A stretch of DNA of 64,000 nt from SB11 sp035906255 (GTDB taxonomy: Bacteria > Bacteroidota > Bacteroidia > UBA8524). The stretch covers positions 11,636 through 75,635 of the forward strand of contig JAMIFM010000032.1 of the NCBI GenBank assembly GCA_035906255.1, written 5' to 3'. Both the position numbers and the translations under genes were made by a program. The notes beneath the pieces are model-generated. The model did not search any database, had not been told where the DNA came from, and saw only the letters and a program-made list of their open reading frames with translations. Positions 28,566 through 34,189 of the stretch are shown here, piece by piece. Each line of letters starts with the position of its first letter. Position 1 is the first letter of the stretch.

Positions 28566-28573
28566 TAGTTTTG
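28566..28573 (+). promoter_or_regulatory. TAnnTTTG -7 box upstream of the VOC gene
   Basis: TAGTTTTG lies 26 bp before the start codon at 28600. A matching -33 TTG is not evident. Confidence 0.35.
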
Positions 28574-28599
28574 CATCACCTTTAAACAATAATATAACT

Positions 28600-28968
28600 A
28601 TGGAAAACCTTGTAAACTGGATTGAAATCCCCGCCCTTGATTTTGACAGGGCAGTTAAATTTTACTCAACAATTTTAGGAGTAACAATTACCGCTAACGA
28701 ATTTATGGGTACTCAAATGGGCTTTTTCCCGTCTGACGGCACCAATGTGTCGGGCGCAATTGTTCACGGGATGAACTATGCACCTGCAAACGGGGGAGTA
28801 TTGGTGTACCTGAATGGCGGTACTGACCTAAGTGTTCCGTTGGCTAAAGTTGAAGCAGCAGGCGGTAAGATAATTATGCCTAAAACCCAAATTTCAGATG
28901 ATATGGGCTACTTCGCCGTGTTTAATGATTCAGAAGGAAACATCATGGCGTTTCATTCAATGAGTTAA
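28600..28968 (+). CDS. VOC family protein (glyoxalase/dioxygenase fold)
   Basis: The 122-residue protein contains one vicinal-oxygen-chelate unit pair: N-W-I-E-I-P-A-L-D-F-D-R-A-V-K-F-Y at the start and G-Y-F-A-V-F-N-D-S-E-G-N-I-M-A-F-H-S at the end (metal-type His/Glu positions). Such proteins are often glyoxalase-like or bind antibiotics; the substrate is unknown. The next gene starts 2 bp after its stop, so they share a transcript. Confidence 0.85.
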   Translation: MENLVNWIEIPALDFDRAVKFYSTILGVTITANEFMGTQMGFFPSDGTNVSGAIVHGMNYAPANGGVLVYLNGGTDLSVPLAKVEAAGGKIIMPKTQISDDMGYFAVFNDSEGNIMAFHSMS

Positions 28969-28969
28969 T

Positions 28970-29437
28970 ATGAAGATTATTTTAACCGTAATGGTTGGGC
29001 TTTTGATAACAGTTTCAACAAAAGCCCAAACCAATTTAAGTGTCACTGATTTTAGCTGGCTGGAAGGGAGTTGGCAGATTGATTTGAGCGAAATGCAAAT
29101 TAAGGTGTTTGAGAGTTGGAAGAGAGGGGATGGGAATGCCTACCTTGGCGAAGGGTATGTGCTGAAAGGCAAAGATACCATTGTGAAAGAAGTGATAAAG
29201 ATTGAAAAGATAGGCGAACATTGGGTGTGTATCGCCCAAATAAACGATAACGCCCCTGTGTTGTTTACGCTTAAAGCCGAATCAACTGCAAAAGCATTGG
29301 TTTTTGAAAATCTTGAGCACGACAATCCTCAACGCATACGCTATACATTCATCAGTAACAACGAGATGATGGCTCGCACGGAGGCAACTGTTGAAGGCAA
29401 AACTGTGAGCGAGGATTATCCTTTTGTGCGCCGTTAG
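28970..29437 (+). CDS. DUF6265-like secreted protein
   Basis: The 155-residue protein has a signal peptide (M-K-I-I-L-T-V-M-V-G-L-L-I-T-V-S-T-K-A-Q) and then F-S-W-L-E-G-S-W-Q-I-D, the N-terminal pattern of DUF6265. The rest is a predicted calycin-like beta-barrel. It is probably periplasmic. Function unknown. Its stop overlaps the convergent lipoprotein gene by 4 bp. Confidence 0.65.
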   Translation: MKIILTVMVGLLITVSTKAQTNLSVTDFSWLEGSWQIDLSEMQIKVFESWKRGDGNAYLGEGYVLKGKDTIVKEVIKIEKIGEHWVCIAQINDNAPVLFTLKAESTAKALVFENLEHDNPQRIRYTFISNNEMMARTEATVEGKTVSEDYPFVRR

Positions 29438-29901
29438 TGCCTTAATGTAACGGTATGATTTACCGTTGTACTGCCTTGCAAATCAGTAAATGTTAATACC
29501 AACTCAGTTGAAGTAAGAGTGGCTATACTGTATGTATAGCCATTCATATTTAATTTGGTTTCGTTATTTAGAAACGACCAAGTGCCAATTTGTTCCTGCG
29601 GGTCGTTTGCATCGCACTTTGATGCGCCTTCGTCAATCGTCACACCTCCGTTTGTTGCAAATGTTATAATATCATCTTTTTCGCATTGGGGCAAATACGC
29701 GTAATAATCAGTAAATGTATTTCCCAAACTGTCTTGCAATCCCGGGTTCACCGTCCAGCCTTTGTACTTCCAAGAACTTGCTGTAAGTAATTCCTTTTTT
29801 GATACTTGCGGAGTGTTGTTATTGGCTGACGAGCCATCATTCTTACTACAAGAAGCAAACAGCAGCAAAACAAAAGCAAATAGAGGTAAATATGTTTTCA
29901 T
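29434..29901 (-). CDS. Lipocalin-like lipoprotein
   Basis: The start is set at the ATG giving M-K-T-Y-L-P-L-F-A-F-V-L-L-L-F-A-S-C, with lipobox Cys18; the frame is open five codons further upstream. The mature part has K-K-E-L-L-T-A-S-S-W-K-Y-K-G-W, an acidic linker and G-T-W-S-F, the layout of Bacteroidota lipocalin-like lipoproteins. Probably outer-membrane anchored. Ligand unknown. Confidence 0.7.
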   Translation of the reverse strand: MKTYLPLFAFVLLLFASCSKNDGSSANNNTPQVSKKELLTASSWKYKGWTVNPGLQDSLGNTFTDYYAYLPQCEKDDIITFATNGGVTIDEGASKCDANDPQEQIGTWSFLNNETKLNMNGYTYSIATLTSTELVLTFTDLQGSTTVNHTVTLRH

Positions 29902-30004
29902 GCGGTGTATTATCATGGTAAAAGAGTATTAGCGGGGTATAAATTGTTGCCCGTCATTCCCAAATATACCCAATACCACAAAAAAAACTTTATTTGCGTT
30001 TACA

Positions 30005-30163
30005 ATGTCGCCTCAGATACAAAAAATAGCCAAGTTGTATGTATTGCCTGCACTATTAGCAATACTGGTGTATTTTCCCTTATTTTATAATCTTGATAGG
30101 TTGCCGCTGATGCAATTTGACGAGGCAAGGGTGGCGATGTATGGGGGTAAAAACAAAACGTAG
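30005..30163 (+). pseudogene. GT39/ArnT-like glycosyltransferase, 5' fragment cut by prophage insertion
   Basis: The frame opens at ATG 30005, has a hydrophobic helix (L-P-A-L-L-A-I-L-V-Y-F-P-L-F) and then R-L-P-L-M-Q-F-D-E-A-R-V-A-M, where D-E-A-R is the conserved first-loop motif of GT-C/PMT-type glycosyltransferases. Homology-like sequence ends near 30141, and the frame stops 52 codons in, inside the prophage end. The remaining roughly 450-500 codons should lie beyond the right end of the prophage, outside this window. So the integration disrupts a chromosomal sugar-transfer gene. Confidence 0.7.
30140..30153 (+). repeat. Terminal repeat copy at the prophage left end
   Basis: TATGGGGGTAAAAA recurs inverted at 30609-30622. 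Its TG at 30142-30143 is the best candidate for the prophage terminus. It is likely a transposase-binding site. Confidence 0.5.
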
Positions 30164-30328
30164 TAAAGAGGGTTAAAGAAATTTTTGCCCAAACCGCCCA
30201 CACGAGTAGGGAAAGCAACAAATTTTTGCTTACCTGCACAGAAAAACAAAACGCACTTTTGTTTAATTTTTGTTGGGGTATAGTTTAATTATTACCCAGC
30301 AGCAGGGCCATAACACCACAAAACCTTT

Positions 30329-30377
30329 AAAAGTGGCTGTATAAGCGTTTAAACGGCGTTTATGCAGCCACTTTTTT
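30329..30377. terminator. Long hairpin with T-tract in the prophage left end
   Basis: The 16-bp arms AAAAGTGGCTGTATAA and TTATGCAGCCACTTTT pair with one mismatch around a loop containing GTTTAAAC. A T-run follows on the plus strand and A-rich sequence precedes it. It could stop host transcription entering the prophage. Confidence 0.6.
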
Positions 30378-30501
30378 TGCGCCCGCCACGCACGGGTATT
30401 TAAACACGTTTAAACAACAGTGGCAAGGGTTTGCGGCCATTTTTGCCGCACCAGGCTGCCAAATGCAATTTTTGCCACCCAAAACCACAAAAAAAAGTAT
30501 T

Positions 30502-30537
30502 AGGGTGACATTTAGGGTGACATTTAGGGTGACAAAA
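30502..30537 (+). repeat. Three tandem 12-bp direct repeats
   Basis: AGGGTGACATTT is repeated with a 12-bp period at 30502, 30514 and 30526; the last copy is imperfect (AGGGTGACAAAA). A fourth partial AGGGTG lies near 30562. Iterons of this spacing fit a regulator or transposase-binding array. Confidence 0.75.
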
Positions 30538-30608
30538 ACAGTAAAAAAACTATTCCAAATAGGGTGGATGTGCATTTTTTAAGTGTCTTTAAATTTAAAA
30601 ACGCTTGT

Positions 30609-30622
30609 TTTTTACCCCCATA
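30609..30622 (-). repeat. Inverted copy of the left-end terminal repeat
   Basis: TTTTTACCCCCATA is the reverse complement of 30140-30153, about 470 bp inside the prophage. It is likely a second transposase-binding or regulatory site. Confidence 0.5.
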
Positions 30623-30734
30623 AAAATATAATGAACCCAAAAAAAATTAAAATTAACATATTGAAAATGAATGTTTTAACCAAAAAAACACATGTTTTTT
30701 GTGTTTGGTTTGCCATTTTTGATATGTTTGTTAC

Positions 30735-31181
30735 ATGGAATACAAAGAAAATGAAACATTTGTGGCCAAAATGGGAGACAGTTCTACCGTAGGGTACTAT
30801 ACAAACGGCAAGCTGTATTATAAGCTAAGCCCAATTGCAAGATATTTTGGATACACTGATGGAATTAGTAATGCCTACTATCCAAAAATAGGGTTGGATA
30901 ACATTATACGTGTTGAAATGGGTAAGCAAAATATTGTATTTGTGAACCAAACCGGAGTTGAGAATATTTTAAAGTTTACTACTATGAATATACCCTATGA
31001 CCGGATAAGTGCAGTATATAAAGATTTATTTAATATTGAAAGAGCGCCTGACGGAGCAGATTTTACTTATAAATTTACTGATAACCAAATGCTTGAGATA
31101 ATTTTTGAGATAAATACTGTGCTTAAACCCACTATGACATCCGGTTTGATTAAAAAGTTAAAAAAAGGAAAAATATTATGA
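30735..31181 (+). CDS. Hypothetical phage protein, possibly BRO-N/antirepressor-like
   Basis: The 148-residue protein has no clear family. The stretch K-L-Y-Y-K-L-S-P-I-A-R-Y-F-G-Y and F-V-N-Q-T-G-V-E-N-I-L resembles BRO-N/antirepressor modules, where a small beta-rich domain binds DNA. Codon use is more AT-rich than in the neighbouring early genes, a sign of separate acquisition. It ends overlapping the next gene's ATG by 4 bp. The antirepressor idea is weak. Confidence 0.55.
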   Translation: MEYKENETFVAKMGDSSTVGYYTNGKLYYKLSPIARYFGYTDGISNAYYPKIGLDNIIRVEMGKQNIVFVNQTGVENILKFTTMNIPYDRISAVYKDLFNIERAPDGADFTYKFTDNQMLEIIFEINTVLKPTMTSGLIKKLKKGKIL

Positions 31182-31570
31182 AAAAACTATACGTTGCAGT
31201 TGCATTATGTTTTATTTTAGTGGGTTGTAGTAAATCAGATAACCCTAAACCCAATAATGTAGATAGCCGAAAAGTTTGCAATCAACTTACACAAGATATT
31301 TATGATGCAAATGGTAATATTACTCAATCTTTAAAATACTATTATTCTAACAATAGATTGGACAGTGTAGTTGCTAATGCTACTGGTGCAAAACAAACAA
31401 CAATATACATATACAGCAATGCATACCAAAGAAGGGTTGAGTTTTATGTATCAGGAGTAAAGCAATCAAACTTTGTTACACAAAAACTTGACTCGGAAGG
31501 GAATGTAATTGAATCACAATCAAGCCAACCAGGCACAGGAAAAGTAGTATATACATACTCATGCAATTAA
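31178..31570 (+). CDS. Prophage-encoded small lipoprotein (cargo gene)
   Basis: The 130-residue protein has a lipoprotein signal M-K-K-L-Y-V-A-V-A-L-C-F-I-L-V-G-C (Cys17). Mature residues include D-A-N-G-N-I-T-Q-S-L-K-Y-Y-Y, similar to the repeat units of YD/RHS-like or MORN-like lipoproteins in Bacteroidota. It is coupled to the upstream gene (ATGA) and convergent with the repressor. Its position outside the lytic operon suggests expression in the lysogen, where a surface lipoprotein could alter phage or environmental interaction. That role is inferred. Confidence 0.6.
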   Translation: MKKLYVAVALCFILVGCSKSDNPKPNNVDSRKVCNQLTQDIYDANGNITQSLKYYYSNNRLDSVVANATGAKQTTIYIYSNAYQRRVEFYVSGVKQSNFVTQKLDSEGNVIESQSSQPGTGKVVYTYSCN

Positions 31571-32250
31571 CCTTCTGAGCGTATGCCCCCTAAAACGCGG
31601 GCTATAGTATAAACATCCGTATCAGGCTGTATAAGAATATCATCAAAAGCTGCATTATCGCTGCGCAATATCCAGGTGGATAAACTTGTGCCCTTGTGTA
31701 TGCGTTTTATCAGCACCCCGTTCACCGTATCAATAACGTATATACTACCCCATACAATAAAAGCATCTTTGCTTTGTTTTTTGCAGGCCACCAAATCACC
31801 TGAATTATAGGTGGGCATCATACTTTCGCCGCGCACAGGTATTATAAAATCTGCCTTTTTAAACTCAGGTATGTAGTAGTTTTCTAAAATATCCTTTTCC
31901 ATCACCACAAAATCACCGGTACCCTTGCCCGCAAAAGCCTCTATGGGTACTAAGGGTATGCCTTTTTGGCTGCCATAAACAGCAGGCGGCTCTGCTGCTA
32001 CCGTTATTTCACTACCGGGGGTGTTATAACCCTTATTAGCTTTCACCAACATCTCACCTTTACCAGTTATAATCCATTCTAAGTTTATATCAGGATACGC
32101 TTTGAGTATTTTCTCAATTTTGTCACTGCCAATATTGTGAGTTTTATCTAAAAACCCATTAGAAAGCCCAGATGCTTCATAAAAAGCACTCTTGCTAAGC
32201 CCCTTTTTTAATATATATAGCTTTATCCTTTCTGCTGAAGTTTGCTTCAT
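31567..32250 (-). CDS. CI/LexA-like repressor (S24 peptidase with HTH)
   Basis: The 227-residue protein has an N-terminal helix-turn-helix (about 5-60: K-S-A-F-Y-E-A-S-G-L-S-N-G-F-L) and a C-terminal S24 domain with catalytic Ser143 in R-G-E-S-M-M-P-T and Lys182 in G-V-L-I-K-R-I. A likely self-cleavage site is the Ala107-Gly108 bond in F-A-G-K-G. It is the prophage maintenance repressor, probably inactivated through RecA on DNA damage. It faces the Cro/Ner-like gene across 74 bp. Confidence 0.85.
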   Translation of the reverse strand: MKQTSAERIKLYILKKGLSKSAFYEASGLSNGFLDKTHNIGSDKIEKILKAYPDINLEWIITGKGEMLVKANKGYNTPGSEITVAAEPPAVYGSQKGIPLVPIEAFAGKGTGDFVVMEKDILENYYIPEFKKADFIIPVRGESMMPTYNSGDLVACKKQSKDAFIVWGSIYVIDTVNGVLIKRIHKGTSLSTWILRSDNAAFDDILIQPDTDVYTIARVLGGIRSEG

Positions 32251-32273
32251 TTAGATAATTCTCAAATTTTTTC

Positions 32274-32305
32274 TTGCTTAATTAGATTATACTCTATTAT
32301 CTTTG
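32274..32305 (+). promoter_or_regulatory. Early prophage promoter in the divergent immunity region
   Basis: TTG at 32274-32276 and TATCTTTG at 32298-32305 are 21 bp apart, a good match to the Bacteroidota promoter. It reads into the Cro/Ner-like gene at 32325 and lies in the 74-bp gap facing the repressor, where operators are expected. Confidence 0.65.
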
Positions 32306-32324
32306 TTCTCACAACTCCAAAGAT

Positions 32325-32528
32325 ATGACAACAAAACAGAAAAAGAGAGGGTTTAAACACCTGATTTTATACCCGGCAGTGGGTGAAATAACGGGGTGCA
32401 CACCCGGCACAGTTAAACAAGTGCTAAACGGATACCGCCAAAATGAGTTGGTAGAAAAAGTGGCAGCGGGCTTTGAAAAGGGATACGAGATAGGCAAAGA
32501 GGAGATAATAAATAAAGTAAACGAGTAA
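32325..32528 (+). CDS. Cro/Ner-like helix-turn-helix regulator
   Basis: The 67-residue protein has V-G-E-I-T-G-C-T-P-G-T-V-K-Q-V-L-N-G-Y, a short helix-turn-helix, and a charged helical tail. Position as the first gene divergent from the repressor is typical of Ner/Cro early regulators that switch off early transcription. The sequence alone does not prove the operator. Confidence 0.65.
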   Translation: MTTKQKKRGFKHLILYPAVGEITGCTPGTVKQVLNGYRQNELVEKVAAGFEKGYEIGKEEIINKVNE

Positions 32529-32558
32529 CGAACCCACAACTACACCCCGAAAACTACT

Positions 32559-32831
32559 ATGCCATTTATAAAATTTGAAGAAACCCCTACCGGGCCTGCT
32601 GAGTTGGCCCTTGCCAATGCCTTGCAGGATTTGTGCAGGGTAAGCAACATGAGCGATTGCCGCAACCTTGCGCCTACCGTGCGTATGCTGGCAGAAAAGC
32701 ACCTGTGCAATATGGTAACCGGCTGCGGCGGCAGCCACATATACATACACCGCGAGCATGAATTTGTAGTGGGCCAGCCGGCACACGAAAACAACCGACG
32801 CTGGGCCATTATTACCGATACCGAAGCATAA
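32559..32831 (+). CDS. Hypothetical early phage protein
   Basis: The 90-residue protein is not recognised. It contains three Cys (C-R-V, D-C-R, L-C-N) and a final G-C-G-G-S-H-I-Y-I-H motif, possibly metal-binding. It lies 30 bp after the Cro/Ner-like gene and 19 bp before the first variable protein, so it is in the same early transcript. Confidence 0.55.
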   Translation: MPFIKFEETPTGPAELALANALQDLCRVSNMSDCRNLAPTVRMLAEKHLCNMVTGCGGSHIYIHREHEFVVGQPAHENNRRWAIITDTEA

Positions 32832-32850
32832 CCCCAAAAACAATAAATAT

Positions 32851-33198
32851 ATGAATTACCAAAACATCAAAACGTTTGAAGATGCGCTGGCAGTTACCGG
32901 CGAAACCTTTAACCTGCCTGACGGCCTTAGTGCCGACACCATTGCTTACGAAAAGCTAAAAATAGTAGCCAAAGCCCTGAACGAAGGATGGTATCCCGAT
33001 TGGACGGACGGCAGCCAACGCAAATACCAGGTGGTTTTGTACAACTACCAACCCGGCGGCGTTGGCTTCGATGCTTCGAACTTCGCTTACTGGGCTACGG
33101 CTACGACCTGCGGCTCGCGCCTTTGCTACCCCTCTGCTGAAATTGCCCTGTATGCCGGTGAGCAATTCCGCGACTTGTATAATCAATTTTTCAACTAA
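32851..33198 (+). CDS. DGR variable protein 1
   Basis: The 115-residue protein has an N-terminal part shared with the two other targets (K-T-F-E-D-A-L, L-K-I-V-A-K-A-L-N-E-G-W, P-D-W-T-D), the variable repeat VR1 (residues about 68-92: G-G-V-G-F-D-A-S-N-F-A-Y-W) ending C-G-S-R-L-C, and a 24-residue C-terminal helix (A-L-Y-A-G-E-Q-F-R-D-L-Y). No signal peptide or membrane helix is seen. The repeat is internal, with the conserved tail after it. Variable residues fall where the template has AAC/AAT/GAT/TAC codons. It probably displays a ligand-binding surface. The ligand is unknown. It lies 15 bp before variable protein 2. Confidence 0.85.
   Translation: MNYQNIKTFEDALAVTGETFNLPDGLSADTIAYEKLKIVAKALNEGWYPDWTDGSQRKYQVVLYNYQPGGVGFDASNFAYWATATTCGSRLCYPSAEIALYAGEQFRDLYNQFFN
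33052..33127 (+). repeat. DGR variable repeat VR1 (76 bp)
   Basis: It aligns without gaps to the template at 40187-40262. Thirteen mismatches are at template adenines and one is a T-to-C at the 3' end. The last 20 bp (CTGCGGCTCGCGCCTTTGCT) are identical in VR1, VR2 and VR3 and form the probable initiation-of-homing sequence. Confidence 0.92.
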
Positions 33199-33213
33199 AA
33201 CCCCAATAACACA

Positions 33214-33666
33214 ATGAAAAACGAACAATTTAAAACCCTTGAGGGCGCATTTGCCCACCATGACCTTGACCTGAACGACCTGCCCGAAGCAGCTAAGGCT
33301 ATTAAAACCTTTGAGGATGCCTGCGCAAAATTAGGTATTGAACCTGCCCCCCTGCCCGAAGTAGGGCACTTGCCGCAGGAGTTTCATGCTCCCATTATTA
33401 ACCACTACAAGGCAATGGTAATAACCAAAGCACTGAACGACGGGTGGACACCTGACTATACCGACAATGACCAGTGGAAGTATGAACCCCGCTTTTGGAT
33501 AGTAAAAGATGAGGATGCCCCCGGCGGCGTTGGCTTCGGTGCTTCGCTCTGCGGTTTCTGGGCTACGTGTGCGAGCTGCGGCTCGCGCCTTTGCTTCGCC
33601 TCGGCAGAGTTGTGTATTTACGCCACCATACAATTTGAGGACATATACAGCGGGCTGCTGTTATAA
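33214..33666 (+). CDS. DGR variable protein 2
   Basis: The 150-residue paralogue of variable protein 1 carries an extra N-terminal part (residues 1-30) and a longer linker. It shares K-T-F-E-D-A, K-A-L-N-D-G-W-T-P-D-Y and the repeat (G-G-V-G-F-G-A-S-L-C-G-F-W) ending C-G-S-R-L-C. The last residues differ from the other two (Y-A-T-I-Q-F-E-D-I-Y-S-G-L-L-L). Its repeat is the most changed of the three. It sits in tandem with protein 1, probably from a duplication, and both lie about 7 kb upstream of the template. Cytoplasmic or virion location is undecided. Confidence 0.85.
   Translation: MKNEQFKTLEGAFAHHDLDLNDLPEAAKAIKTFEDACAKLGIEPAPLPEVGHLPQEFHAPIINHYKAMVITKALNDGWTPDYTDNDQWKYEPRFWIVKDEDAPGGVGFGASLCGFWATCASCGSRLCFASAELCIYATIQFEDIYSGLLL
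33520..33595 (+). repeat. DGR variable repeat VR2 (76 bp)
   Basis: It aligns without gaps to the template. Eighteen of twenty template adenines are substituted, the most of the three copies. The only non-adenine mismatch is the shared T-to-C near the 3' end. Confidence 0.92.
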
Positions 33667-33672
33667 CGGCCC

Positions 33673-33724
33673 AACTCCCTGCACGGTGCGCTTAGGCGGG
33701 CTGTTCGATTCAGCCACAGGGGGC
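33673..33724. other. Hairpin with tRNA T-arm-like sequence between convergent genes
   Basis: GGCTG-TTCGATT-CAGCC (33699-33715) is a perfect 5-bp T-arm with a T-loop consensus. Upstream TCCCTG and downstream CAGGGG can also pair. The middle is far too short for a tRNA. It may be a terminator between variable protein 2 and the leftward membrane gene, or a tRNA fragment. Confidence 0.3.
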
Positions 33725-34156
33725 TTATAAAGAAAAATCGAGTAAAACAGCATATACACATATACAAACAACAGATAATGAAAACGCTATATAGCAAATA
33801 CTCTCAAAAAATGAAAAGACACGTAAGGGTTTTATACCTACGGGTGTTACGTCATCTGAGCCAAAATTCAATGTGCCTTTTAGCGATTCCTTGTATTTGT
33901 GAAAAAGCCGCTTTGTTGAAGACACTGAATCATATAAAGCAATGCTACCGGAAAGGATACCAAGTGCAATTAATGATACTGTGCCCACAAATGCATAATG
34001 AGTGCATGTGTCAGGAGATTTGCCAGCCCGAAACGAAACAAGTATGCCTAACAGGCCGGAAGCCATTAGTAGGATGTGTTTTAAAAAATCAGTTCGAGCC
34101 CTGTTGTGCTCTTTGCCAATCTCTAAAAGTTCTTTAACAGCATTATAAATACTCAT
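33725..34156 (-). CDS. Small multi-pass membrane protein on the opposite strand (possible cargo)
   Basis: The 143-residue protein has about three hydrophobic helices (A-S-G-L-L-G-I-L-V-S-F, V-S-L-I-A-L-G-I-L-S-G-S-I-A-L-Y, I-C-Y-I-A-F-S-L-S-V-V-C-I-C-V-Y-A-V-L-L) and a charged N-terminal helix. It is leftward within an otherwise rightward early region and more AT-rich, both signs of an independently expressed insertion. It could be a lysogen-expressed exclusion or defence factor. No family was recognised. Confidence 0.6.
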   Translation of the reverse strand: MSIYNAVKELLEIGKEHNRARTDFLKHILLMASGLLGILVSFRAGKSPDTCTHYAFVGTVSLIALGILSGSIALYDSVSSTKRLFHKYKESLKGTLNFGSDDVTPVGIKPLRVFSFFESICYIAFSLSVVCICVYAVLLDFSL

Positions 34157-34189
34157 ACAGCAATAAAATAAGCCGCCAAGATACTAAAA

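Larger units (their letters stand above)
30140..30734. other. Prophage left-end regulatory region without genes
   Basis: This holds the presumed left terminus, a 14-bp inverted repeat pair (30140-30153 and 30609-30622), a long hairpin with T-run (30329-30377) and three tandem 12-bp repeats (30502-30537). It is AT-rich and no convincing frame lies in it. By analogy with Mu, transposase-binding sites are expected here. Confidence 0.65.

Noticed and set aside
30502..30537. Whether the three 12-bp repeats are a CRISPR array.
   Set aside because: The repeats are too short, directly abutting, and have no spacers or cas genes.
30583..30792. A 69-codon reading frame in the prophage left end.
   Set aside because: It is very AT-rich, overlaps the inverted repeat and the next gene's start, and has no recognisable features.
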